Source of the DNA: Methylacidiphilum caldifontis
GTDB taxonomy: Bacteria > Verrucomicrobiota > Verrucomicrobiia > Methylacidiphilales > Methylacidiphilaceae
NCBI RefSeq assembly: GCF_017310505.1
Contig: NZ_CP065957.1
Span: 372,001 to 436,000 of the forward strand
Direction of reading: 5' to 3'
Length of the DNA: 64,000 nucleotides
The notes under the pieces were generated by a model. It made no database searches, had not been told where the DNA came from, and saw only the letters and a program-made list of their open reading frames with translations. Of the stretch, positions 31,650 to 40,405 are shown in pieces (positions within the stretch are counted from its first letter, which is position 1; each line of letters begins with the position of its first letter). A program made the position numbers and the translations under genes.

Positions 31650-32000
31650 AATCTTTTCAGTTGCAAAAGGCCCATCAAAAGAGAGGCTAAAAGCAACGGC
31701 TATCATCCTTAAGAGGGCATTCCGATAAAGAAAGATCGCGATTACCCTATCGGTCCCATACTCTTCCCCTATTCAATAAAAGAGAGAAGGCAACTGCTTT
31801 TGACTGTAGAGATTATTCTCAAGGCCACTTGTATTCACAAAATCCATAAAATGTCCCGTTGAGATTACTGCTGGATAAAGTGGATAGATCGATAAGCCGG
31901 CGAAAGTATTGGGCCTTTCCCTCCAATAGATTCGACAACTCGAATCAACAGTTTTATTTTCCCACAAAAAATATTTCTTTGATCATCAAGAAATAGAACC
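31650..32000 (-). pseudogene. Possible trehalase-like (GH37) gene fragment
   Basis: The gene-free stretch 31629-32068 contains a minus-strand frame from about 31980 to a stop at 31773, with a protein-like segment: FLWENKTVD, then RPNTFAGLSIYPLY. I read this as resembling the part of GH37 trehalases where a Trp-Asp/Glu loop is followed by an ALYPL-type motif. The same frame continues past the TGA for about 45 codons. There is no plausible start or full domain. This rests on a short recalled pattern and may be chance. Confidence 0.25.
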
Positions 32001-32068
32001 AAAAAGTAACTTTTGCTCTAAATTGTGCCTACTTGTTTTTTTCAACCTAGTGGGGTTTTTATTCATTG

Positions 32069-33139
32069 ATGATTTTAAAGCTAAAATTGCATAAGTTTTT
32101 TTGGTCTTCTTCAACTTCTTTTTTTCTTTTCATTATTCTCTGTATCTTTTTGGGATTAAAAAACCTTCTTCTTAGTGAATCCCGAAATTTTGAGCTTACT
32201 ATAGAGGATACAATCATCACGCTCGTAAAGGACCAAAAATTCCACACCTTTGCTTTTAATGGCCAAGTACCTGGTCCCCTTATTCATGTTAAATATGGTG
32301 ATGATGTGACCGTAAAAGTCACCAATCTCACCACCCTTCCCCATACGATCCACTGGCATGGCATACTCCAAACTGGAACTTGGCAAATGGATGGAGTACC
32401 CAACACTACTCAACCCGAGATCAAGCCTGGAGATACTTTTAGCTATCATTTCAAAGCACTACCTGCAGGGACCTACTGGTATCACTGTCATGTCAATGTA
32501 AACGAACACGTTTCAATGAGGGGCATGTGGGGACCCCTGATCGTCGATCCACCTAAACCCCATCCTTTAGAAAAAAAGGTGACCAAGGATTATATCCTCA
32601 TGCTCAGTAGTTGGCCTTCTCAATGGGCAAGAAAACCTGGATACGGAGGTATTCCCGGAGATGTCGAAGATTATTTTACCATTAATGCTAAAAGTTATCC
32701 TGAAACTCAACCCATTCGGGTCAAAAAAGGTGATTTTATCCGCTTGAGGATTTTTGCCACAAGTGACACGGTGCATTCCCTTCATATTCATGGACACGTT
32801 TTTTTGATTGGATGTAAAGACGGCCATTTCTTACCCAATCCCATAGAAGCTGATACCCTGCTGATTTCTCCTGGAGAAAGATACGACTTGTTCATGTATG
32901 CCGATAACCCTGGCCGATGGATGGTCCATGACCATGTGGATGTCCATACAACCAATGGCGGTAATCCCATGGGGGGAATAATGACGGTTATTGAATATGA
33001 CGAAGTGGAAAAAACTGACTCCTGGTATGACTGGAAAGATAAAAAATTCGTTCCTGACTTTTTTTACGAAGAATCGCTTAAAAAGCCTTATGGCCTCTTT
33101 ATAAATCCTGCATTTAAAGGAGAACCTGCCCCTCAATAA
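32069..33139 (+). CDS. Two-domain multicopper oxidase (NcgA-like)
   Basis: Exported copper oxidase with one N-terminal membrane or signal segment (residues 10-30). Domain 1 has PHTIHWHG (His92, 95, 97) and YWYHCHVNVNEH, a type 1 site with Cys140 and a Met a few residues on. Domain 2 has HSLHIHGH (His236, 239, 241) and HDHVDVH but no Cys, so type 1 copper is present only in domain 1, the arrangement called type C among two-domain oxidases. The start is the ATG after a TTG. It is first in a four-gene cluster with two cytochromes and NirK, matching ncgA of Nitrosomonas in position. Confidence 0.87.
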   Translation: MILKLKLHKFFWSSSTSFFLFIILCIFLGLKNLLLSESRNFELTIEDTIITLVKDQKFHTFAFNGQVPGPLIHVKYGDDVTVKVTNLTTLPHTIHWHGILQTGTWQMDGVPNTTQPEIKPGDTFSYHFKALPAGTYWYHCHVNVNEHVSMRGMWGPLIVDPPKPHPLEKKVTKDYILMLSSWPSQWARKPGYGGIPGDVEDYFTINAKSYPETQPIRVKKGDFIRLRIFATSDTVHSLHIHGHVFLIGCKDGHFLPNPIEADTLLISPGERYDLFMYADNPGRWMVHDHVDVHTTNGGNPMGGIMTVIEYDEVEKTDSWYDWKDKKFVPDFFYEESLKKPYGLFINPAFKGEPAPQ

Positions 33140-33141
33140 AA

Positions 33142-33849
33142 ATGAAGATGAAAACCTCCTTTTTATTAATTTTTATATTCGTTTTTTTCTTTTCTGTAAA
33201 AAAGCTTTTGGCAGAAGATGGAATGCACATTCTTCAAAATCAATGTGCAAGCTGTCATGCGTTAACTAAACCAACTGACAACTCCCTGGAAAGATTATGG
33301 AATAGAAAAGGGCCAGACCTCTATTATGCAGGCTTAAAATTTCAAAAGGACTGGCTTGTCAAATGGCTTCAGCAACCCACTGTTATTCGTCCTGCAGGTG
33401 AATTTTACCTGAAACATATTAAAACAACTCCAAAAGGTGATGAAATCGATCCTTCCACATTGAGTGCACATCCCAAGCTTTCACCTACAGAAGCACAAGT
33501 GGTAGCAGACACATTAATGAATTTTAAACCAGAGGGACTCCTAACAGCCGCTAAATTTAAAAATGAGCCTATCAATCCGACGATCGGAGCCATGTTCTTT
33601 GGAAAATTAAGAGGCTGTTCATCCTGTCATGCTACAAAAGAAGGAGGAGGAGGTCTTTCTGGACCCGAGTTATTTGATGCTGGAGATAGGCTTCAAGGGG
33701 ATTTTGTTTATTCATTTATAGAAGATCCTCAGAAATTTGAACCCCATATTTGGATGCCTCAACTCGATTTAGCAGAAGCGGATCTTCAGCGGCTAACTTC
33801 TTACCTAATGAGCCTTCATGGGTCTTCCTCACAAAAGGAGAAAAAATGA
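33142..33849 (+). CDS. Diheme c-type cytochrome (NcgB-like)
   Basis: Periplasmic cytochrome with an N-terminal signal (residues 5-24) and two CxxCH haem sites: CASCH at about residue 36 and CSSCH at about 156. The spacing suggests two cytochrome c domains; candidate axial Met residues lie in IWMPQLD and elsewhere. Length 235. It starts two bases after the oxidase stop and overlaps the next cytochrome by four bases. It probably carries electrons between the copper enzymes of this cluster. Confidence 0.88.
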   Translation: MKMKTSFLLIFIFVFFFSVKKLLAEDGMHILQNQCASCHALTKPTDNSLERLWNRKGPDLYYAGLKFQKDWLVKWLQQPTVIRPAGEFYLKHIKTTPKGDEIDPSTLSAHPKLSPTEAQVVADTLMNFKPEGLLTAAKFKNEPINPTIGAMFFGKLRGCSSCHATKEGGGGLSGPELFDAGDRLQGDFVYSFIEDPQKFEPHIWMPQLDLAEADLQRLTSYLMSLHGSSSQKEKK

Positions 33850-34250
33850 GAATGAAGTTCCTCACCCTGATCAGAATCCACTATAGCCCTCTCCTATTCT
33901 TTTTATTGTTATCTAGCTCTTTTGGAGCATGGGCTCAAGATCAAAAATGGGCAAAAATTGAAAAGGTATACAACACCTACTGCGTACAATGCCATGGATT
34001 ACAAAGAAACGGTACTGGCATTAATGCCAAATTTATGACTGTCCAGCCTCGAGATCATACAGACCCCAAGGAAATGGGCAAAATACCTGATGATGAAATC
34101 ATAAAAGCCATTACTAACGGGGGTATTTCTGTGCAAAAATCAATCCTCATGCCCGCATGGGGTAAAGTGCTTACGCAAGAAGAAATTCTAGAATTAAAAG
34201 ACTATCTTCGCCACATCTGCAATTGTGGGATGGAAAATAAAAAATCCTAA
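33846..34250 (+). CDS. Monoheme c-type cytochrome (NcgC-like)
   Basis: Small class I cytochrome c. A signal peptide ends near GAWAQD, the haem site is CVQCHG (about residue 43), and MPAWGKVLTQEEILELKDYLR supplies the axial Met and C-terminal helix. I start at the ATG that overlaps the upstream stop (ATGA) and not further upstream, because the longer frame lies inside the diheme gene. At 134 residues it is a likely direct electron donor to NirK, whose gene follows by 16 bases. Confidence 0.88.
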   Translation: MRMKFLTLIRIHYSPLLFFLLLSSSFGAWAQDQKWAKIEKVYNTYCVQCHGLQRNGTGINAKFMTVQPRDHTDPKEMGKIPDDEIIKAITNGGISVQKSILMPAWGKVLTQEEILELKDYLRHICNCGMENKKS

Positions 34251-34266
34251 AAATGGAGGGAAAATC

Positions 34267-35205
34267 ATGAAAAGAAAAAAAAGAAAAATGAGATGGTTGA
34301 TAGCCATACCAATCCTGTGGATAGGTATTGGATCGTTGGGAGTAGCTAAGACCGTGCCTGTTGAATTTCATGGCAAAGAGGCCGAATTGACCATTGATAA
34401 CAAGGGCACAAAATATCTTGCCTGGACGTTTAATGGCCAAGTTCCCGGTCCCTTGGTAAGGGTTACAGAAGGAGATGTTGTTGATTTTACACTTGTAAAT
34501 GAAATCACAAACAAAAAATCCCATGCCATGGATTTTCACGCAGCCCAGTTAGATGCAGCAAAAGACTTTGGACAAATCAGGCCTGGAGAAACCAAGCATT
34601 ACTCCTTTAAGGCTAATTATCCTGGAGTATTTTTTTATCATTGTGGTGCTGATCCTATGGTCCAACATATAGCAAGGGGAATGTTTGGGGTAATCATCGT
34701 AGACCCTAAGGATCCAAAGGCTATGCCTAAAGCGGACAGAGAGTATGTGCTCGTACAATCTGAAATCTATTCCAATCCCGACGATGAAAAAAGCTTGATG
34801 GAGGGCAAATGGGAATTCGCCGCTTTTAATTTTTGCAAGTTTAAATATGACCCCGTTCACGATGAAAGAGCCACGACTTGGTTGCAGGCAAAACCAGGTG
34901 AAAGGGTGCGCATTTATTTCGTCAATGCTGGACCTAATGAGTTTGCTTCCTTTCATCCTATAGCAGGAATATGGGACAGGGTTTATGTTGGAGGAAATCC
35001 TAAAAATGTTTTATACGGCCTGCAATCTTTTACTGTTGGACCCGGTGATGGGGCTATTTTTGATCTGGTTTCACCTGTCGAAGGAGCAAATGCAATCGTT
35101 ACTCATTCTATGAAACAAGCTCTGTCCGGAGCTATCGCAATAATCATGTTTACCAAAGATGCAGACCCCAAAATGGGTCGAGGAGATCAAATTTTAGTGC
35201 GATAA
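34267..35205 (+). CDS. nirK: Copper-containing nitrite reductase
   Basis: Reduces nitrite to nitric oxide in the periplasm. The start ATG at 34267 follows a clear GGAGG and opens a signal peptide. Type 1 copper ligands: His86, Cys126, His134 and Met139 in HAMDFH and FYHCGADPMVQHIARGM. Type 2 ligands: His91, His125 and His280 (IVTHSM). The catalytic pair is Asp89 and His230 (SFHPIAGIWD). The loop between the type 1 Cys and the next His is one residue shorter than in the Alcaligenes enzyme. All key residues are present, so it should be active. It ends the four-gene cluster. Confidence 0.93.
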   Translation: MKRKKRKMRWLIAIPILWIGIGSLGVAKTVPVEFHGKEAELTIDNKGTKYLAWTFNGQVPGPLVRVTEGDVVDFTLVNEITNKKSHAMDFHAAQLDAAKDFGQIRPGETKHYSFKANYPGVFFYHCGADPMVQHIARGMFGVIIVDPKDPKAMPKADREYVLVQSEIYSNPDDEKSLMEGKWEFAAFNFCKFKYDPVHDERATTWLQAKPGERVRIYFVNAGPNEFASFHPIAGIWDRVYVGGNPKNVLYGLQSFTVGPGDGAIFDLVSPVEGANAIVTHSMKQALSGAIAIIMFTKDADPKMGRGDQILVR

Positions 35206-35217
35206 AAAGCTGCATGG

Positions 35218-35250
35218 GGGCAGGTATGGCTTCTATCTTGATGCCTGCCC
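35218..35250 (+). terminator. Hairpin after nirK, possible terminator
   Basis: GGGCAGG (35218-35224) pairs with CCTGCCC (35244-35250) and the stem extends by three weaker pairs towards the loop. No T-run follows, so it may stabilise the transcript end more than terminate. The rest of 35251-35506 is AT-rich with no gene I can see. Confidence 0.4.
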
Positions 35251-35506
35251 AGTCTCTCAACACTTCATAAAAAACACGCATAGAGACGATTAGAGCTACC
35301 TTTATATTTATGATAGAATAGGTTCAAAAAGTTTTTGCTCCTACCTTATCTGTAAGGCAAAGATAAATATTTTGCTAACCATAAGTAAAACGACATTTAA
35401 CCCTTAAGATGGTTTTCTAGAATCAGCTAACACCTACTTAAAGAATACCCAACTGAGTAATGAGGGAAAAAGAAAATAGAGGGGCCTTGGCGACTGCCCG
35501 TTTCAT

Positions 35507-35911
35507 TTAAATTACCTTGGCTCCATTATGTAAAGGACGGAATGGCTCTTTTTCTACAACACTCTGGGTTAGGTTAAAATCAATTTCTTTTTGAAGTTCC
35601 TCTACACTTTTTAACACTTTCATGAATTTTTCTCCAAAATCGGTCAAGTGATATTCTACTTTGGGAGGAACAAGAGGATAAACGGTTCTTTCTACAATGC
35701 CCCATTGACAAAGCTTTTTCAAAAGGTCATTTAGAACCTTAGTGGTAATGCCAGGAATATTTTTTTTCATTTGGCCAGGTCTATGTATTTCTTGACAAAT
35801 TAGTTCCAATACAGAGACCGTCCACTTACATTTAAAAACTTTTTCTACTAACCGCGCTGCTTCTGCTTTCCTTGTAGGCAATATCACTTTTTGTCTTGCC
35901 CTATTATCCAT
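35507..35911 (-). CDS. HxlR-family transcriptional regulator
   Basis: Winged-helix regulator. I start at the ATG at 35911, giving 134 residues with the family order: a Cys before WTVSVLELICQE, IPGITTKVLNDLLKKL as recognition helix, then RTVYPLVPPKVEYHLTDFGEKF. The longer upstream frame adds about 57 residues of unlikely sequence. HxlR proteins often respond to aldehydes, quinones or redox changes. It faces nirK convergently, so control of the cluster is possible but not shown. The upstream region overlaps the nadB 3' end. Confidence 0.85.
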   Translation of the reverse strand: MDNRARQKVILPTRKAEAARLVEKVFKCKWTVSVLELICQEIHRPGQMKKNIPGITTKVLNDLLKKLCQWGIVERTVYPLVPPKVEYHLTDFGEKFMKVLKSVEELQKEIDFNLTQSVVEKEPFRPLHNGAKVI

Positions 35912-36014
35912 ATTGCAAAGATTAAATTTTTTATCATTATTGTCAATAAGGTTTAATATTTTTCTTATTATTTTATATAGGGAATTGCTGAATCTAATTA
36001 GGGAGTTTTTCTTA

Positions 36015-37589
36015 TCAATTTTCCCTAGGAACAAAAGATACTTGAGTATCGACTGGGAAATCCAATTTTTTTGGATAATCAACCACCCAATGAGCTCCCC
36101 TACTTTCTTTTCTCTGCAAAGCGCTTTCGATGATAATTGCAGCTGTCAAGGCCATATTTTGAGCTTCTAGATTGAGAAGTGACAACGTGCCTTCTTTTTG
36201 ATGGCTTTTTAAAAATTCGAGCAGCAGCTCAATTTCTTTTTTTGCTTTCCCAAGATCTGACACACACCGGACTATGCCAACATAATCCCACATAATTTTC
36301 CTAATCTTACCCATCACCTCTCTTATGTCGGCATCCATGGCTCTATTTTCTTCAAGTAAAACCCTTTCACTGAGCTCAATTTTATCTAGCGAAAAATTTC
36401 TATTTTCTTTGGCAGAAAGCTTTGCCGCCCTTCCTGCAACAATAATGGCTTCCAACAAGGAGTTGCTTGCCAATCTATTGGCTCCGTGAAACCCCGTACA
36501 AGCTACTTCTCCCGCCGCCCATAAACCAGGGATAGATGTCTTTCCCCACGGATCTGTGGCCACTCCCCCGCATTGATAATGAGCAGCTGGAGCCACAGGC
36601 ACCAGATCCTTTGACATATCTATTCCTTGACTTAAACAATAGGAGAAAATGTAGGGAAATCTTTCTTCAAGCCATTTTCTTTCTCTTCCTCTTATATCTA
36701 AATAGACATAAGGATAATTATTTTTTTTCATTTCCATGAAAATGGCCCGACTAACAATATCTCGAGGGGCAAGTTCTGCTCTTGGATCAAAGGCTTTTAG
36801 AAAATGTTCTCCTTTTGGATTTATAATTTTCGCTCCTTCTCCACGAACCGCCTCGCTGATCAAAAATTTTTGAGCAGTAAATTGAGCAAAACAGGTAGGA
36901 TGAAATTGGATCATTTCCATATTTTTAAGAATAGCCCCAGCCCTGTAGGCCATAGCGATTCCATCACCCGTTGCACTATTAGGGTTTGTTGTATGGAGAT
37001 AAATAGCTCCACAACCACCCGTAGAAAGAAGGGTATGAGGAGAGAGAAAGGCTTTTATACATTTCTTTTCTTTGTCGTAAACATAAGCCCCAAAACAATT
37101 ATTCTTTGAAACAATAAGATCAACGGCCAATTGATTTTCCCATATCCTAATCTGGCTTCTTTTTTTCACCTCCTTTTTCAATGCTTCAATAATGGCCATC
37201 CCCGTATGGTCTTTAACATGGAATATTCTTCGATGTGAATGGCCCGCTTCCAATCCTAGATCATAATTGCCATTCTCATCCTTGGTGAAAGGCACTCCAT
37301 AACGAATTAAATCCTTAATCCTCGTTGGAGCTTCTTCAACGAATGATTTTACTACTTGAGGATTGCACAACCCATCGCCAGCTTTGAGAGTATCAGAAAG
37401 GTGTGATTCAAAGGTATCTTCTGAAGAGCTCACACAAGATATACCGCCCTGGGCATACCACGAACTCGAACTATTAAAAGTATTTTTAAGAAGAACCGAA
37501 ACAGGGCCAAATTGAGATACCTCTAAGGCAAAAAAGAGCCCAGCAATGCCTCCTCCGATGACTAGGTAATCTGTTTCTATTTTCTCCAT
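36015..37589 (-). CDS. nadB: L-aspartate oxidase
   Basis: FAD enzyme that makes iminoaspartate in NAD synthesis. [17 protein letters not shown] is the FAD-binding start, [12 protein letters not shown] the flavin loop, [17 protein letters not shown] the substrate region, and [31 protein letters not shown]-type sequence the second FAD region. About 524 residues from the ATG at 37589; a TTG seven codons upstream is in frame. It follows yidC by about 30 bases on the same strand. Confidence 0.94.
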   Translation of the reverse strand: [524 protein letters not shown]

Positions 37590-37619
37590 GAAAGTATAAT
37601 TCAAAGCCAAAAAAAGACC

Positions 37620-39371
37620 TTATTTCATGAGTGAAATTTTATGAGGGCTCTTTTGCTTTTTTACCCTATGTAACACAGGAACAGGTTTTTTCAAATTTCG
37701 ATAAGTCTGCACGATAGTCACCAAGTTATTCACCGTCCAGTACAGAGATAAAGCAGAAGCAAAGTTATAGAAGAAAAAGAGAAAGAAAACGGGCATCCAT
37801 TGAAAAACCTTTAGCTGCGGATTTTCCGAAGCCTGGGGAGTCATTCGAGACAATAGAATTTGGGTTCCTACCATTATCAAGGGTAATGGATTGATATCGA
37901 GACCAACAGATGGAATTCGGAAAATGGTATCGGGTTGAGTTAAATCCCGAATCCATAAAAACGATTGATTCCTTAATTCAACGGAGCCCTGAAGCATCGT
38001 ATAAAACCCGATAAAAATGGGGACCTGAACAAGCATAGGTAAACAGCCCCCTACAGGATTTACTCCATATTCCCTGTAAAGTTTCATCATTTCAGCCTGC
38101 ATTTTATCCGGCTGATCTTTGTAGCGAGCTTGCAACTCCTTCAGTTTAGGGGAAAGTGCCTGCATCGCTTTCATGTTCCTGTTAGCTTTTGACTGCAGGG
38201 GCCAAAAAATCCCTTTAAGAAGCAAAGTAAATAAAATTATATCTAGACCATAATTGGGAATAAAAGAATGAAAATGAACCATGCACCAAACCAAGGGTTT
38301 GACCACCCAGCCCCACATTCCATATTCCATGACCCTATCTATATGATCACCTAGTTTTTTGAGACGAGCATATTCTTTGGGTCCTCCATAAGTTTTAAAC
38401 TGAACACTTAGAATAGAGTTGGGTTCAATGGACATTTCAGGAAAATAGGCCCATGCTTTAATGCCCACAGGTTTAATATTTTGCCCCTCCCGCTCAGAAG
38501 GAAATTGAGAAAGTTCAACCGGTACAGCTTCAACTTGAATGGGAGGAAGAGAGGAAGGAGGAGAAACTACAATAGTAAAATACTGGTTTTTTACGGCCAC
38601 CCAACGCAAGGGTTCATTAGGGCTATCAATGACTGTTCGAGGCCCTCTCCAGTAGAACAATCCCAAAAAACCTGCAGCATTAAAATCAGGGAGGCCAATG
38701 CGTCCAAACCGGGCCCCTTTTAAAGTAAGCCAATTGACAGCCATGTTTTGCACGGCATCCTTGACATGAATGGGAGAGGCCAATCCCATATTTATCCTGT
38801 ACTTAGGAAGAGTGATTGGCAAAGAGGATCTATTAATGAGCCGCTGTTCCATCATAATTTGGTAATCCTGGCTCAAAGAAAAAATTCTTTCTAGAGTAAC
38901 CCCATTTGTTAGATTACGACGAAAGAAAACTTTTCCTTCTTTGCTTTCCGATTGATAGCCGCTCAAGTTATACTTGGCATCCCATCCAGAAAGATTGAGC
39001 AAAGGCTCTTCATCAAATCGATTTAGCAAAATGTTTTCTTTGCCGTTTGGTCCTCGAAAAAAATGTTCTTTAAGCTCGATATTTTGAATGCCTCCTCCCC
39101 AAGAAGTAAAAGATACACGTATTTTATCATTTTCTAGATAACTAATGATTTCTTTACCAAGGTCTGGGGATTTTTCGAAGGATTCTAAAGGACCAAGAGT
39201 TTGGCTCTCTTCTGGAGTTTTTGAAGATTGTTGATCGGGTGAAGTCTCTTCAGAAAACGTAGACTCAGCAGGTGCAGGTTGTTGCCTTACGTAGTGATAT
39301 TCTACATATATCTGCCATGCTAAGAGTAATACGAGAGAGATTCCAAAACCGATCCAACCTTTCTTATCCAT
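37620..39371 (-). CDS. yidC: Membrane protein insertase YidC
   Basis: Inserts membrane proteins alone or with Sec. The N-terminal transmembrane segment (residues 4-20) is followed by a large periplasmic beta domain typical of Gram-negative YidC. The conserved core then shows WPLQSKANRNMKAMQALSPK, YREYGVNPVGGCLPMLVQVP and IGFYTMLQGSVELRNQSF, ending with hydrophobic segments around SALSLYWTVNN. About 583 residues. The tail is basic, possibly for ribosome contact. It sits in the classical rpmH-rnpA-yidD-yidC order. Confidence 0.96.
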   Translation of the reverse strand: MDKKGWIGFGISLVLLLAWQIYVEYHYVRQQPAPAESTFSEETSPDQQSSKTPEESQTLGPLESFEKSPDLGKEIISYLENDKIRVSFTSWGGGIQNIELKEHFFRGPNGKENILLNRFDEEPLLNLSGWDAKYNLSGYQSESKEGKVFFRRNLTNGVTLERIFSLSQDYQIMMEQRLINRSSLPITLPKYRINMGLASPIHVKDAVQNMAVNWLTLKGARFGRIGLPDFNAAGFLGLFYWRGPRTVIDSPNEPLRWVAVKNQYFTIVVSPPSSLPPIQVEAVPVELSQFPSEREGQNIKPVGIKAWAYFPEMSIEPNSILSVQFKTYGGPKEYARLKKLGDHIDRVMEYGMWGWVVKPLVWCMVHFHSFIPNYGLDIILFTLLLKGIFWPLQSKANRNMKAMQALSPKLKELQARYKDQPDKMQAEMMKLYREYGVNPVGGCLPMLVQVPIFIGFYTMLQGSVELRNQSFLWIRDLTQPDTIFRIPSVGLDINPLPLIMVGTQILLSRMTPQASENPQLKVFQWMPVFFLFFFYNFASALSLYWTVNNLVTIVQTYRNLKKPVPVLHRVKKQKSPHKISLMK

Positions 39372-39499
39372 AACCACAAGATATGAATATTAACCTCTAA
39401 AGAAATAACAAAGATTTCCTTCTTCGTAAGATATTTACAAGAGATTTTTCTATTTTTATAAAATAAATTTGTTTGCTACCATAAATGAAAATCCCTTTT

Positions 39500-39781
39500 T
39501 CAAGGATTTGGCTGTTTGTTTACCCCTTTTATGCCTTTTAGTCCTAAATCTTTTGAATCCGGAACCGGATCCCATCCCTCTCCTCCCCAAGGATGACATC
39601 TTAGGATTCTTTGCAAGGAAAGAATTAATCCTCTTATTATGCCATGTTTTTGAACCGCCTCTCTACAATATTGAGAGCAGGTTGGATAATAACGACAAAC
39701 TCCATACATTCCCAACGACTGGCGAAATGTACTGAGGCCATATCGATAAATATCCAAAAGAAAAAAAACTATTTTTTTCAT
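39500..39781 (-). CDS. yidD: Membrane protein insertion efficiency factor YidD
   Basis: Small basic protein that assists YidC. The YidD pattern is complete: [11 protein letters not shown], then [37 protein letters not shown] and GWDPVPD. Three conserved Cys residues are present. Length 93 is typical. It lies between rnpA and yidC on the same strand. Confidence 0.95.
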   Translation of the reverse strand: MKKIVFFLLDIYRYGLSTFRQSLGMYGVCRYYPTCSQYCREAVQKHGIIRGLILSLQRILRCHPWGGEGWDPVPDSKDLGLKGIKGVNKQPNP

Positions 39782-39786
39782 ATAAT

Positions 39787-40194
39787 TTATTCCAAGGAAA
39801 TCGCCTTTTTGCCCAGTTCTATCATATCCTTTTTCAACTCCTCAAATGAAGCTTTCAAAGCTTTTTCTTTGGCTATCCAACCAAAGGAAAAAGACGAAAG
39901 TTTAAAAGGCAGGTACTGCCGAAATATCTCCCTCATTCTTCTTTTAATCAAATTTCTTTGTGAAGAATTAATCACTTTTCTTGATACAGCAAAAAAGACA
40001 AGGGGAAAAGTTTTGTCCTCTCTAGGCAAAAGATAAAGTATAAAATAAGGAGAAGAAAACTTTTTTCCTTCGGAGAAAAAAAGAGAAATTTCCTTTTTCT
40101 TTTTAGCAATAAGTCTACGCGATAATCGATTGTTCAAAACCACTGGATTTCTAAAAACCATCTTATTAAATAAAAGTCTGGGTATGAAAATCAT
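39787..40194 (-). CDS. rnpA: Ribonuclease P protein component
   Basis: Basic cofactor of RNase P for tRNA 5' maturation. The RNR motif appears as [16 protein letters not shown] near residue 88, preceded by [10 protein letters not shown]. The ATG at 40194 overlaps the rpmH stop (ATGA), giving 135 residues; a later Met12 would give the usual shorter form. Sequence is otherwise divergent, but the gene order settles it. Confidence 0.92.
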   Translation of the reverse strand: MIFIPRLLFNKMVFRNPVVLNNRLSRRLIAKKKKEISLFFSEGKKFSSPYFILYLLPREDKTFPLVFFAVSRKVINSSQRNLIKRRMREIFRQYLPFKLSSFSFGWIAKEKALKASFEELKKDMIELGKKAISLE

Positions 40195-40364
40195 GAAGGA
40201 ACATGGCGATTAAATTTTCTTTCGGTGTTTTTAGGAACCAAACGCCATCTACCCTTTTTTCTTCTCCTTTGTAATATTAATCGTCCAGTTCTTGTACGAG
40301 TACGTTTTAAAAACCCATATTGCCGCTTTCTTGTTCTTTTTGAAGGTTGAAAGGTCCTTTTCAT
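40191..40364 (-). CDS. rpmH: 50S ribosomal protein L34
   Basis: A 57-residue highly basic protein beginning [20 protein letters not shown], the unmistakable L34 start, with [18 protein letters not shown] later. It is below usual length cut-offs and easily missed. Upstream, CGTAGGGGGAAC gives a Shine-Dalgarno. It is the first gene of the rnpA-yidD-yidC series and overlaps rnpA by four bases. Confidence 0.97.
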   Translation of the reverse strand: MKRTFQPSKRTRKRQYGFLKRTRTRTGRLILQRRRKKGRWRLVPKNTERKFNRHVPS

Positions 40365-40405
40365 ATGTTCCCCCTACGGTCGGATTTGAAAGTTAAAAAT
40401 GTAGT

